This document shows, in pieces, positions 53,423 through 63,435 of a DNA stretch of 64,000 nucleotides. A program made the translations under genes and the position numbers. The notes under the pieces were generated by a model. The model had not been told where the DNA came from. It did not search any database and was given only the letters and a program-made list of their open reading frames with translations. Positions within the stretch are counted from its first letter, which is position 1. The number at the start of each line of letters is the position of its first letter. This DNA comes from Poindextera sp035294785 (GTDB taxonomy: Bacteria; Pseudomonadota; Alphaproteobacteria; Caulobacterales; Caulobacteraceae), in assembly GCA_035294785.1 (NCBI GenBank), contig DATGKF010000137.1, positions 1 through 64,000 on the forward strand, given 5' to 3'.

Positions 53423-54301
53423 ATGGCGGACATCAAGACGATCGGCGTGATCGGCGCGGGGCAGATGGGCACGGGCATCGCCCATGTCTGCGCGCTGGCC
53501 GGCTACGCGGTCGAGCTGCACGACGTCAGCCGCGCCCGCATCGACGCCGGCCTCGGCGTCATCGAACACAACATGTCGCGCCAGGTCGCACGTGGGCTGA
53601 TCGACGATGCGGCGATGCGCGAGGGCCTCGGCCGCATCAAGGCCGAGGAGCGCCTGGAGCAGGTCGGCCAGACGGACCTCGTCATCGAGGCGGCCACCGA
53701 GGACGAGGCGATCAAGAAGTCGATCTTCGCCGCCCTCGCGCCGCACCTGGGCGAGCGCACGCTGCTCGCCTCCAACACCTCATCGATCTCGATCACCCGG
53801 CTCGCCTCGGCGACCGACCGGCCGGAGCGCTTCATCGGCCTGCACTTCATGAACCCGGTTCCGCTGATGAACCTGGTCGAGATCATCCGCGGCATCGCTA
53901 CGGACGTCGCCACCTACGAGGCGGCCGTCAACTTCGCCAAGTCGCTGGGCAAGACGACCGCCAACGCCGAGGATTTCCCCGCCTTCATCGTCAACCGCGT
54001 GCTGGTGCCGATGATCAACGAGGCGATCTACACGCTCTATGAGGGCGTGGGCACGGTGGAGGCGATCGACACCGCCATGCACCTGGGCGCCAACCATCCC
54101 ATGGGCCCCTTGCAGCTGGGCGACTTCATCGGCCTCGATACGGTGCTGTCGATCATGAACGTGCTCTACGAAGGCCTGGCCGACTCAAAGTACCGGCCCT
54201 GTCCGCTGCTGGTGAAGTACGTCGAGGCCGGATGGCTGGGCCGCAAGAGCGGCCGGGGCTTCTATGACTATCGCAGCGAGCCGCCGACGCCGACGCGCTG
54301 A
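53423..54301 (+). CDS. 3-hydroxybutyryl-CoA dehydrogenase
   Basis: A 292-residue HCDH-family dehydrogenase. The NAD(P)-binding site is GVIGAGQMGTGIAHVCALAG and the catalytic His lies in FIGLHFMNPVPLMNLVEIIRG. The C-terminal domain is QLGDFIGLDTVLSIMNVLYEG. It oxidises (S)-3-hydroxybutyryl-CoA and works with the SDR, enoyl-CoA hydratase, acyl-CoA dehydrogenase and ETF genes in the window. It is divergent from PadR across 176 bases. Confidence 0.92.
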   Translation: MADIKTIGVIGAGQMGTGIAHVCALAGYAVELHDVSRARIDAGLGVIEHNMSRQVARGLIDDAAMREGLGRIKAEERLEQVGQTDLVIEAATEDEAIKKSIFAALAPHLGERTLLASNTSSISITRLASATDRPERFIGLHFMNPVPLMNLVEIIRGIATDVATYEAAVNFAKSLGKTTANAEDFPAFIVNRVLVPMINEAIYTLYEGVGTVEAIDTAMHLGANHPMGPLQLGDFIGLDTVLSIMNVLYEGLADSKYRPCPLLVKYVEAGWLGRKSGRGFYDYRSEPPTPTR

Positions 54302-54392
54302 CCGCCGGAGCGCGCCGCCCCTTGCCCGACTCGGGGCGCATGGCGATAAGGCGCTCGCCGCCGACATCCAAGCGCCCGAACCGGAGCCGGTC

Positions 54393-55337
54393 TTGAGCGA
54401 CATCGCCGTTTTCAGCGGCAGCGCCCACCCCGAACTCGCGGCCGAAATCTGCGCGCTGCTGCAGATTCCGCTGAGCCCGACGCGGATCGAGCGCTTCGCC
54501 AGCGACTGCCTTGAAGTGCAGCTGATGGACAACTGTCGCGAGCGCGACGTCTTCATCGTCCAGCCGCTGTGCGCGCCCGTGCAGGAGAACCTGGTCGAGC
54601 TGCTTCTCATGCTCGACGCCGCCCGTGGAGCCAGCGCCGCCCGGCGCACCGTGGTCATGCCGCACTACGCCTATGGCCGCTCTGACAAGAAGGACCGGCC
54701 GCGCATCTCAATCGGCGGGCGGCTGGTCGCCGACCTGATCGCCACGGCCGGCGCCGACCGGGTGCTGGCGATGACCTTGCACGCACCGCAGGTGCACGCC
54801 TTCTTCAGCGTGCCGGTCGATCACCTGCACGCGCTTTCGCTGCTGGCCGAACATTTCGCCGGCGAGAACCTGACGAACACCGTTGTCGTCTCGCCGGATC
54901 TCGGCAACGCCAAGGAAGCGGCCGCCTTCGCGCGCATGCTCGGCGTCGGGGTGGCGCTGGCGGCCAAGCAGCGGATCAGCGACGAGCGCGTGGTCATCAG
55001 CGCCATCATCGGCGACGTCGAGGGCCGCGACATCATCGTGCTGGACGATGAGATCGCCCGCGGCACCAGCATCACCGAACTCCTGGACCACCTCGCGCCC
55101 CGCAACGTCGGGCGGGTGCGGGTCGTGTGCACCCACGGCCTCTTCGCCGCCGGCGCGCTCGCGCGGCTGCAGGCGCGCGACGATATCGAGGCCATCATCT
55201 GCACCAACACAGTGCCGATTCCGGAGGCTGAGTGGCCGCCCAAGCTGACGGTGCTGTCGGTCGCGCCGGCCTTCGCCGAGGCCATCCGGCGCATCCACAA
55301 CGGCGAGTCGGTCTCGGCCCTTTTCCACCAGGGCTAA
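54393..55337 (+). CDS. Ribose-phosphate pyrophosphokinase, divergent class
   Basis: A 314-residue PRPP synthetase relative. Two phosphoribosyltransferase-fold halves are visible, with VVMPHYAYGRSDKKDRPRISIGGRLVADLIATAGADRVLAMTLHAPQVHAFFSVPVDHL near residues 80-140. The PRPP-binding loop reads VLDDEIARGTSITEL rather than the usual DD(I/M)xxTGGTL. The YGRSDKKDRPR segment replaces YARQDRK of housekeeping Prs. It is not the standard Prs, so it may be a second, specialised enzyme. Start is TTG at 54393 with CCGGAG upstream; ATG at 54264 overlaps hbd and is unlikely. Confidence 0.8.
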   Translation: MSDIAVFSGSAHPELAAEICALLQIPLSPTRIERFASDCLEVQLMDNCRERDVFIVQPLCAPVQENLVELLLMLDAARGASAARRTVVMPHYAYGRSDKKDRPRISIGGRLVADLIATAGADRVLAMTLHAPQVHAFFSVPVDHLHALSLLAEHFAGENLTNTVVVSPDLGNAKEAAAFARMLGVGVALAAKQRISDERVVISAIIGDVEGRDIIVLDDEIARGTSITELLDHLAPRNVGRVRVVCTHGLFAAGALARLQARDDIEAIICTNTVPIPEAEWPPKLTVLSVAPAFAEAIRRIHNGESVSALFHQG

Positions 55338-55415
55338 ACCGCGCACCCGCGCAATTCCTTCGACTTTGCTTTGGCGTCCGGTCGATACTCCGTGCTGATT
55401 CGAAACGGCGGGACG

Positions 55416-56681
55416 ATGCGCAACGTTACGAACGCGCTTCTGGGGGGCGCTTACCTCTGTCTGGCGCTGACGGTGGCGCTGCTGGTCTGGCGAGGCGGCG
55501 GCGGAGCGGGCGCCGGCATCGCCACCCTGTTCGGCGGCCTTGGCTTCGCCGTCGCGCTGCACGCCATGCTCGGCCGCGGCCTGGGCGAGCGGGCGCTGAG
55601 GCGCGACATCGACGCTCTGCGTGACGCCAACCGCATCCTCGCCGACCAGATGGAGGGTCTCTACGACCGCATGGCCGGCTTCGCCGAGAGCGTCCAGGAG
55701 GATGCCGAGCGGCGCAGCGAGGAGCTGACCAGCGAGGTGCACGTCCTGGAGGACCTCGTGCGGCGCATGCGCGACGGGCTCGAAGACCGCATGGCGCGCG
55801 CGCAAGCGCACGAGCCGCCCCCGGCCTACGCCCGCCATCACAGCCAGCAGATCGCGCTGCTGGAGACCGTGCGCGAGGCGCTCTCAGACAACCGCGTCGA
55901 TCTCTACCTGCAACCGGTCGTCAGCCTGCCTCAGCGGCGGACGGTGTTCTACGAGAGCTTCTCGCGCCTTCGCGACGCGTCCGGTCGCGTGATGATGCCG
56001 GCGGAGTATCTGAGCGTCGCCGAGCCGGAAGGCCTGGTCTCGGTCATCGACAACCTGTTGCTCTTCCGCTGCGTTCAGATCGTCCGGCGCTTGGCCAAGA
56101 GCGACCGCAAGGTGGGCATCTTCTGCAATGTCGCCCTGGGTTCGCTGGCCGACGAGACCTTCTTCCCGCAGTTCCTCGAGTTCCTCGCCGAGAACCGCGA
56201 CATGGCCGGAAGCCTGATCTTCGAACTCGGCCAGCCGGCCTTCGACCGCCGCGGCGCGACCGAGGCGCGCAACATGGCCAAGCTGGCCGATCTCGGCTTC
56301 CGCTTCTCGCTCGACAAGGTCAGCGACCTGGACCTCAACTTCCCTGATCTGGCGCGCGCCGACGTCAAGTTCGTCAAGGTCACGGCCGACGTGCTGTTAA
56401 ATCAGCTGATCGAACTGGACGGGCGGCTGACGCTGAAGTCGCTGAAGGACCTGAACGCCGCCGACCTCGCCGACCTCACCCGCCGCTACGGCGTCGAACT
56501 GATCGCCGAGAAGGTGGAGACCGAACGCCAGGTCGTCGACGTGCTGGAGCTGAATATCGCCTACGGCCAGGGCAACCTCTTCGGCGAGCCGCGGGCGATC
56601 AAGGATTCGGTCCTGGCCGAGGCCGATCCGCCGGCCGACTTCATCCGCTCGACGCTGCGTCGCCGCGCCGCTGCGCGCTAG
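55416..56681 (+). CDS. tipF: TipF-like flagellar regulator with degenerate EAL domain
   Basis: A 421-residue protein: two TM helices (NALLGGAYLCLALTVALLVWR and GIATLFGGLGFAVALHAMLG), a coiled coil (RRDIDALRDANRILADQMEGLYDRMAGFAESVQEDAERRSEELTSEVHVLEDLVRRM) and an EAL domain near residues 180-410. In the EAL position it reads YESFSRL, and several metal ligands are altered, so it likely binds c-di-GMP without hydrolysing it. This is the architecture of Caulobacter TipF, which localises flagellar assembly at the new pole. It lies 78 bases after the PRPP synthetase gene. Confidence 0.87.
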   Translation: MRNVTNALLGGAYLCLALTVALLVWRGGGGAGAGIATLFGGLGFAVALHAMLGRGLGERALRRDIDALRDANRILADQMEGLYDRMAGFAESVQEDAERRSEELTSEVHVLEDLVRRMRDGLEDRMARAQAHEPPPAYARHHSQQIALLETVREALSDNRVDLYLQPVVSLPQRRTVFYESFSRLRDASGRVMMPAEYLSVAEPEGLVSVIDNLLLFRCVQIVRRLAKSDRKVGIFCNVALGSLADETFFPQFLEFLAENRDMAGSLIFELGQPAFDRRGATEARNMAKLADLGFRFSLDKVSDLDLNFPDLARADVKFVKVTADVLLNQLIELDGRLTLKSLKDLNAADLADLTRRYGVELIAEKVETERQVVDVLELNIAYGQGNLFGEPRAIKDSVLAEADPPADFIRSTLRRRAAAR

Positions 56682-57514
56682 CCGGCGTCGCCCGCGCGGG
56701 CGCTCTCGCCGTAGTGGTCCCGCTCCCAAACCCGCATGCGCTTGACCGCGCCGGTGACGAAGGGGGTGAGCCGCGCCACGCCCAGGATCGCCCTGTTGAC
56801 CAGCGCCAGTGGGAGCGGGAACGGCCGGTGCACGTCGATGAGAAGCACCACGCGGACGCCGTCTGTGTCGTTCCACACCTCGTGACGGTAGGTGTCGTCG
56901 AAGATCACACAGCGGCCCTCTTCCCAATGCACCATCGCGCCGCCGACCTGCATGCGCAGGGCCTCGCGCGGCTCGGGTACGATCAGTCCGAGGTGGGCGC
57001 GGACGAGGCCCTTGTAGGAGCCGCGATGCGCCGTGAGGTGCGCGCCGGGCTCGAGCACGGAAAAGAAGGCGAGCTCCAGGTTCGGAATGCGCGCGAGCAG
57101 GCGCGCCGTTTCCGGGCAGACGCTGCAGTTCCGTTCGGATCGCGCGCCGTAGGCGCAGAAGGCGAACACCTTCCAGACCCGCTCGCTGGTGATGCCGTAC
57201 TGGGTCGGCGAGATCTCCTGCATGTTCGGCAGGTCGGCGTGCTGCGGCATGATGCGGTCGAGTTCGGCGCGGATCGACCGCCAGTTCGCCTCCAGCTCCG
57301 CGGCCCAGGGAAAGGCCTCGTTCGAGAGAATCTCGGCCCCGCCGACCGGGGACATGCGCCCCAGCCAACGCTCGAAGCCGCGCTGGGCGTTCGTGGCCGA
57401 CGTCCGCAGACGCTGGAGAAGGGTGCGGCGAGGCAGGGCGGCTACGGTCACTGGGTTTGGCCTGCACGGCTTGAGGGGGCCGGCCATCTTCGGGCGTGCA
57501 GCGTTCGCAGGCAA
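56678..57514 (-). CDS. Aspartyl/asparaginyl beta-hydroxylase, LpxO-like
   Basis: A 278-residue Fe(II)/2-oxoglutarate dioxygenase domain with HTAHRGSYKGLVRAHLGL-type sequence (LTAHRGSYKGLVRAHLGLIVP) and DDTYRHEVWNDT: the first contributes an Fe ligand His, the second the HEVWN His and Asp, and VVLLIDVHRP carries the 2-oxoglutarate Arg. LpxO hydroxylates the secondary acyl chain of lipid A. The N-terminal 40 residues are unlike LpxO membrane anchors and the start is uncertain (57514 or 57487). Its 3-prime end abuts tipF, four bases overlapping. Confidence 0.7.
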   Translation of the reverse strand: MPANAARPKMAGPLKPCRPNPVTVAALPRRTLLQRLRTSATNAQRGFERWLGRMSPVGGAEILSNEAFPWAAELEANWRSIRAELDRIMPQHADLPNMQEISPTQYGITSERVWKVFAFCAYGARSERNCSVCPETARLLARIPNLELAFFSVLEPGAHLTAHRGSYKGLVRAHLGLIVPEPREALRMQVGGAMVHWEEGRCVIFDDTYRHEVWNDTDGVRVVLLIDVHRPFPLPLALVNRAILGVARLTPFVTGAVKRMRVWERDHYGESARAGDAG

Positions 57515-57555
57515 GACGGCGGCGCCACACGTGCGTCGGTGCTAGGATGGCCGCC

Positions 57556-58113
57556 ATGCGCCGCCCCGCCGCCATTCTGGCCGCCGTCGCCCTGATGGGC
57601 GCCGCGCCGGCGCCGGAGCTGGCCGACGCCTTCATCCGCCTTTGCGGCGACACGCACGGCGACGCCGATCAGGCCGCCGCCCGCGCCGAGGCGGCCGGCT
57701 GGACGACGCCGAAGATTCCGCTCGCCGTGGTCGCGGCGATGGTCCCGGGTGTTACCGCGTCGAACCTGAAGGCCCGCACTTGGACTCCGGCCGGCCACGT
57801 GTGGCTGCTGCTCGCCGGCTCGATCGAGGCGAAAGGCCGCGCACAGCGGTCGTGCACGGTCGCGGAGACGAACGTTGGCGACTTCGCCGCCGTGCGCGGG
57901 GCGGTGAAGGACTGGGTCGGCCTGCCGCCCTTGGCCAGCCGCGACAACGGGAGCCAGGTCGTGTTCGCCTTCATCGACACCGCGCACGGGCGCACGCCGG
58001 GACCGGCCGGCTATGACCCGCTGGCCAAAGGCGCGCCGGCCGGCCCGCTCGCCTCAGCGGTCGTCCTGACGCGCGCCGGAGGCCTCGAAGCTATTACCTA
58101 CGCGCCGCTCTGA
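57556..58113 (+). CDS. Exported hypothetical protein
   Basis: A 185-residue protein with an N-terminal hydrophobic signal (MRRPAAILAAVALMGAAPAPE) and two cysteines (Cys in RLCGDTH and RSCTVAE) that may be disulfide-bonded. No family recognised. Start 57556 has AGGA eight bases upstream; 57547 is also open. It is 41 bases from the LpxO-like gene on the other strand and 153 bases before groES. Confidence 0.6.
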   Translation: MRRPAAILAAVALMGAAPAPELADAFIRLCGDTHGDADQAAARAEAAGWTTPKIPLAVVAAMVPGVTASNLKARTWTPAGHVWLLLAGSIEAKGRAQRSCTVAETNVGDFAAVRGAVKDWVGLPPLASRDNGSQVVFAFIDTAHGRTPGPAGYDPLAKGAPAGPLASAVVLTRAGGLEAITYAPL

Positions 58114-58138
58114 AGTCGGCCTTTTCAGGCGCCGCCGC

Positions 58139-58165
58139 CTTGACTCCGGCTCGGCTCGCCCATAA
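58139..58165 (+). promoter_or_regulatory. Sigma-32 heat-shock promoter of groESL
   Basis: CTTGAC (58139-58144) followed after 14 bases by CCCATAA (58159-58165) fits the RpoH consensus, and TTGACT/CATAAAT could also be read by the vegetative sigma. It lies just upstream of the CIRCE element. Confidence 0.8.
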
Positions 58166-58175
58166 ATCGCCGCCG

Positions 58176-58202
58176 TTAGCACTCATGGGCTGCGGCTGCT
58201 AA
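58176..58202 (+). promoter_or_regulatory. CIRCE element (HrcA operator) before groESL
   Basis: TTAGCACTC-N9-GGCTGCTAA: the left arm is perfect, the right arm differs from GAGTGCTAA at two positions. CIRCE binds the HrcA repressor, giving groESL a second layer of control on top of sigma-32, as in Caulobacter. Confidence 0.88.
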
Positions 58203-58266
58203 CGGCCGCATGCTCCGGGGGCGTCAGGCTTCAACACTTCAGTCCCGGAAAGGGAGGAGAGAATAC

Positions 58267-58557
58267 ATGGCGTTTCGTCCGCTTGGCGATCGCGTGCTCA
58301 TCCAGCGCGTCGAGGAAGAAGAAAAGACCAAGGGCGGGATCATCATCCCCGACACCGCCAAGGAAAAGCCGCAGGAAGGCAAGGTCATCGCCGTGGGCCC
58401 CGGCGCCCGCGACGAAAACGGCAAGCTCCAGCCCCTCGACGTGAAGACGGGCGACCGCATCCTGTTCGGCAAGTGGTCGGGCACCGAGGTCAAGATCGAC
58501 GGCGAGGATCTCCTGATCATGAAGGAGAGCGACGTCCTGGGCGTGCTCACGAAATAA
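58267..58557 (+). CDS. groES: Co-chaperonin GroES
   Basis: GroES (96 residues) caps the GroEL folding chamber. Starts MAFRPLGDRVLIQRVEEEEKTKGGIIIPDTAKEKPQEG, with the mobile loop EEEEKTKGGIIIPD. The AGGGAGGAG ribosome site at 58252 sets the start. Followed by groEL after 41 bases. Confidence 0.98.
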   Translation: MAFRPLGDRVLIQRVEEEEKTKGGIIIPDTAKEKPQEGKVIAVGPGARDENGKLQPLDVKTGDRILFGKWSGTEVKIDGEDLLIMKESDVLGVLTK

Positions 58558-58598
58558 GCCGCCGTCCTTCCATTCCCCCCATTCGAAAGAGCTGAAAC

Positions 58599-60248
<1,650 letters not shown>

Positions 60249-60280
60249 GGCCAGCCCCACACTGCTCTTGGACGTTGGAG

Positions 60281-60313
60281 CCCCCGGTCGGAAACGGCCG
60301 GGGGTTTCCTTTG
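60281..60313 (+). terminator. Rho-independent terminator after groEL
   Basis: CCCCCGGTCG (60281-60290) and CGGCCGGGGG (60295-60304) form a ten-base-pair stem with one G-T wobble and a GAAA loop, followed by TTTCCTTTG. It ends the groESL transcript, and the reverse complement may also serve the convergent amidohydrolase gene. Confidence 0.85.
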
Positions 60314-60314
60314 C

Positions 60315-61355
60315 CTAGAGGTTCAGCCGGTAGGCGCGCTTGGCGGCGCCCGCGAAGAGCTCGGCCTTCTCGTCTGCCGAGGCGTCCTTGGCGATGATCT
60401 TGAAGGCGTTCCAGAGCACGTCGTAGGTGCAGCTGCAGAGGTCGACGGGGAAGTTGCTCTCGAACATCGCCCGCTTGGGCGTGAACGCCTCGATGCAGGT
60501 CTCGATGTAGGGCCGCCACTCTTCGGCCAGCACGCTCGAGGGGCGGCTCTGCATGAAGGAGTCGAAGCCCGGAAAGGGCATGGCGAGTCCGCCCAGCTTG
60601 ACCGCGACGTTCTCGCAAGCGCCGATCTCGCGCATCTTCGCCGCCCACCCAGCGAAGCGATCTTCGCGCTTGCCGGCATAGGCGCCGATGCCGAGCGGCG
60701 TGCCCACGTGGTCGAGGATGAACTGGGTGTCGGGGAAGGCGCGAACGAGGTCGAGGAATTCGCCCAGCTGTGGCTCGAGGAGCCAGGCGTCGAACGAAAG
60801 CCGGTGCTTGGCGAACGCCGCGAAGCCGCGCCGGAAGTCGGCCGAAGGGTAGAGCCCCGGCGTCTGCCGCGACAACGGACCGAGCACGTTCGGGTCGGCG
60901 TCGTAGGAGGCCGAGTGGCGGATGCCGCGGAAGCGCCCGCCGCCCACCGCCACATGCGCCTGCAGAGCCTCGTCGATGAGTTTGACGTCCTGCGTCAGGT
61001 CGACGTGGCTGACGATGCCGGCGCAGGCGCGAATGTCGCCGTAGAGGCCGCTGGCGCTCATCGCCGCCGCGCCGTTGACGAACTCGGTCTCGCCGATCAC
61101 GCGCAGATGGGCCGGCCCGTCGACCCGATACATCGAGCCGCACTGGACGAAGACGGTGGCGACCACGTTGTGGCCGCGCTTCATGTCGGCCACCAGTTCG
61201 TCGATCAGGTAGCGGGGCGCGAGCCGCATGACGTTCTCGAACCCGTGGCGCACCGGCGCTTGCTCGTTCGCCGGCGGCAGGAACGGCGTGCGATCCCACA
61301 GGTGATGGTGCGGGTCGACGATGGCCAGCTCCGGCTCCAGAATCGCTTCACTCAT
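60315..61355 (-). CDS. Amidohydrolase family 2 (ACMSD-like) hydrolase
   Basis: A 346-residue TIM-barrel amidohydrolase. The metal-binding start is IVDPHHHLWD, the later His region is VSHVDLTQDVKL, FQLDHVG is close to FILDHVGTPLGIG, and the C-terminal Asp lies in SNFPVDLCSCTYD. Class members lactonise or decarboxylate small acids; this branch (with FESNFPVD) fits gluconolactonase-like or 2-pyrone-4,6-dicarboxylate hydrolase-type enzymes. It is convergent with groEL. Its substrate is unknown. Confidence 0.85.
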   Translation of the reverse strand: MSEAILEPELAIVDPHHHLWDRTPFLPPANEQAPVRHGFENVMRLAPRYLIDELVADMKRGHNVVATVFVQCGSMYRVDGPAHLRVIGETEFVNGAAAMSASGLYGDIRACAGIVSHVDLTQDVKLIDEALQAHVAVGGGRFRGIRHSASYDADPNVLGPLSRQTPGLYPSADFRRGFAAFAKHRLSFDAWLLEPQLGEFLDLVRAFPDTQFILDHVGTPLGIGAYAGKREDRFAGWAAKMREIGACENVAVKLGGLAMPFPGFDSFMQSRPSSVLAEEWRPYIETCIEAFTPKRAMFESNFPVDLCSCTYDVLWNAFKIIAKDASADEKAELFAGAAKRAYRLNL

Positions 61356-61482
61356 GGCGCTCGCTCCTCGCTAATCTTGTTTTGCCGGCTTCCTACTGGC
61401 GGCGGCTCACCGCTACAAGCGCCGTGAAATCGCCGTGAAACAATGGCGTGTGACGGCGCGCAGGCCGAGGCGGAGAGTTTGG

Positions 61483-62133
61483 ATGGTCGGAAAAGAAAGC
61501 GGGCTCTGGGCGCTTCTCGCCCTGGCGCTCGCGCTGCCGATCGCCGCCGGCGGCCAACCCGCTCCACCGGCGCTGGGGGGAGGGCTCTTCATCAGTCCCG
61601 CCGGCCAGCCCTTCCGCGCCCGGCCCGGCGAGCCCTATCCGGTCGCGGCCTGGTTCGCGCAGGTGGACACGGACCATGACGGCAAGATCGATCGCGCTGA
61701 GTTCCGCGCCGACTTCGAGGCCTTCTTCAAGGTGCTGGACGAGAACCACGACGGGGTCATCGACGGCTTCGAGCTGGCCGACTACGAGCAGAAGGTCGCC
61801 CCCGAGATCCTCGGCGCCTACTTCGTCCGCGATCCGGCCGCCCCGCCAGACAGCGATGATCGCGCGCGCGACCGCCGCGACCCCCAGCGCCTGAACGTCG
61901 CGAACGCATCGGCCGCTTCCGTCTTCTCCGGCGCGGCGCCCTACAGCTTGGAGCCGACGCCGGAGCCCGTCGCCGCCGCCGACCTCGCCTCGGACAACCA
62001 CATCACCCTGGCTGAGTTCCTCAAGGCGGCCGACCGGCGCTTCGATCGGCTGGACGTGAAGCACCTGGGCTATCTGACGCTGGACACGCTGCCGAAAACC
62101 CTGGCGCAGGGCGGGAACAAGAAGAAGCGCTGA
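61483..62133 (+). CDS. Exported EF-hand protein
   Basis: A 216-residue protein with a signal peptide (LLALALALPIAAGG) and two clear EF-hand loops: DTDHDGKIDRAE and DENHDGVIDGFE. A third degenerate loop may sit near NHITLAEF. The C-terminal tail is lysine-rich (GGNKKKR). It would bind Ca2+ in the periplasm. Start 61483 has GGAGAG upstream; an ATG at 61435 adds basic residues. It is divergent from the amidohydrolase. Confidence 0.82.
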   Translation: MVGKESGLWALLALALALPIAAGGQPAPPALGGGLFISPAGQPFRARPGEPYPVAAWFAQVDTDHDGKIDRAEFRADFEAFFKVLDENHDGVIDGFELADYEQKVAPEILGAYFVRDPAAPPDSDDRARDRRDPQRLNVANASAASVFSGAAPYSLEPTPEPVAAADLASDNHITLAEFLKAADRRFDRLDVKHLGYLTLDTLPKTLAQGGNKKKR

Positions 62134-62137
62134 GAGG

Positions 62138-62491
62138 TCAGCTCCGTACGATCTGGTCCGGAGGGGGATCGATCGCGAAGCGCACCGCCTTGATGGTCTT
62201 GCGGCCCGCGAGCCATGCCTTGGCGATGCGGTGGCCGCCGTCCATCAACCCGCCGTCGGCCGAAAGGATGACCGGATAGGCGAGGTCGGCCTCGGCGATC
62301 TTGCGCGCGTGCTCGGCGACGGCGCGGCAGGTGGGGGCATGCCGCTCGCCGAACCAGCAGTCCTGATCGAACTCGGCGATGTCGGCGAGGTCGACCTCGA
62401 TCACCGGCAGGTGCGCTGACTCGCGCCAGAGCCGTTCGGTCAGCCAGACGGCGCGGCCGCCCTCGATCGGCCGCGAGTGGGTTTCGGCCAT
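62138..62491 (-). CDS. ParB/sulfiredoxin-fold protein
   Basis: A 117-residue protein with the ParB/Srx-like signature GGLMDGGHRIAKAWLAG, and ERHAPTCRAVAEHARKIAEADLAYPVILSADG before it. Such single-domain proteins are often nucleotide-binding or transcription-associated and unrelated to chromosome partitioning. Start 62491 (MAETHSRP) is chosen over an upstream Met (62527). It overlaps nothing and sits between the EF-hand and EamA genes. Confidence 0.7.
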   Translation of the reverse strand: MAETHSRPIEGGRAVWLTERLWRESAHLPVIEVDLADIAEFDQDCWFGERHAPTCRAVAEHARKIAEADLAYPVILSADGGLMDGGHRIAKAWLAGRKTIKAVRFAIDPPPDQIVRS

Positions 62492-62598
62492 GTGCCAAGG
62501 TCCTTTCAGCTGGCCGCAAAGCCACACGGGCGGGGGGATCGCGGCTGGCGGCGGTCGCCATGTTTACCCCACGAACGGCGCGGCTTACGAGCGCAGCC

Positions 62599-63435
62599 AT
62601 GAGCCTCTTCGTCATCGCCCTGGTGCTCGGCGCGGCCGTCATGCACGCGAGCTGGAACGCCATCCTGCGCGGCGGCGAGGACCGGCTGTGGTCGATGACC
62701 GTCATGTGCGCCGTTTCCGCCGCGGCCGCGCTGCCGTTTCTGTTCCTGGTCCCGCCGCCCGCGCCGGCGAGCTGGGCGTGCATCGCCCTCTCCTCGAGCC
62801 TGCAGGTCGCCTACTGCCTTTTCCTCGTCCGCGCCTACCGCGACGGCGGTCTGGCGCAGGTTTACCCCGTGGCCCGCGGCGCCTCGCCGCTGTTGGTGAC
62901 TCTGGGCGCGGCGATCGTGGCCGGCGAGCGGCCAAGTCTGGTCGCCCTGGGCGGCGTCGCGCTGGTCTCGCTCGGCATCGCGGCCTTGGCGTTCGAACGC
63001 GGGCGGCCGCACGTCTCCACGACGCTGCTCGCGGTCATCGCCGGCGTCTTCATCGCGGCCTACACGGTGACCGACGGCATGGGCGCGCGGCTGGCCGGGC
63101 GCGCGCTGTCGTACACCGTCTGGCTCTTTCTGCTGCAGGGCTCCGGCATGGTCGCGATCTACCTGATCCGCTTCCACCGCCTGCGCATTGCGCCACGCGA
63201 GGCCGCGACGCAGAAGGCGCTGGTCGGCGGCGTGCTCGGGCTCCTGGCCTATGGCGTGGTGATCTGGGCGCTGACGCTCGCGCCCATGGGCCAGGTCTCG
63301 GCGCTCAGGGAAACGTCAATCCTGTTCGCCGCTTTGATCGGCGCGGTGTTCCTGAAGGAGCGCGTCACCTGGCCGCGCGCCAGCGCCGCCGCGATGATCG
63401 CCGCTGGGGCGGTCGTGCTCTCGGCCGCCGGGTGA
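62599..63435 (+). CDS. EamA-family DMT transporter
   Basis: A 278-residue ten-TM drug/metabolite transporter. The first TM repeat starts VIALVLGAAVMHASWNAILRGG and YPVARGASPLLVTLGAAIVAGERPS marks the typical EamA half, repeated in the second half as APMGQVSALRETSILFAALIGAVFLKERV. Likely an inner-membrane exporter or importer; substrate unknown. Its stop overlaps the next gene start. Confidence 0.88.
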   Translation: MSLFVIALVLGAAVMHASWNAILRGGEDRLWSMTVMCAVSAAAALPFLFLVPPPAPASWACIALSSSLQVAYCLFLVRAYRDGGLAQVYPVARGASPLLVTLGAAIVAGERPSLVALGGVALVSLGIAALAFERGRPHVSTTLLAVIAGVFIAAYTVTDGMGARLAGRALSYTVWLFLLQGSGMVAIYLIRFHRLRIAPREAATQKALVGGVLGLLAYGVVIWALTLAPMGQVSALRETSILFAALIGAVFLKERVTWPRASAAAMIAAGAVVLSAAG

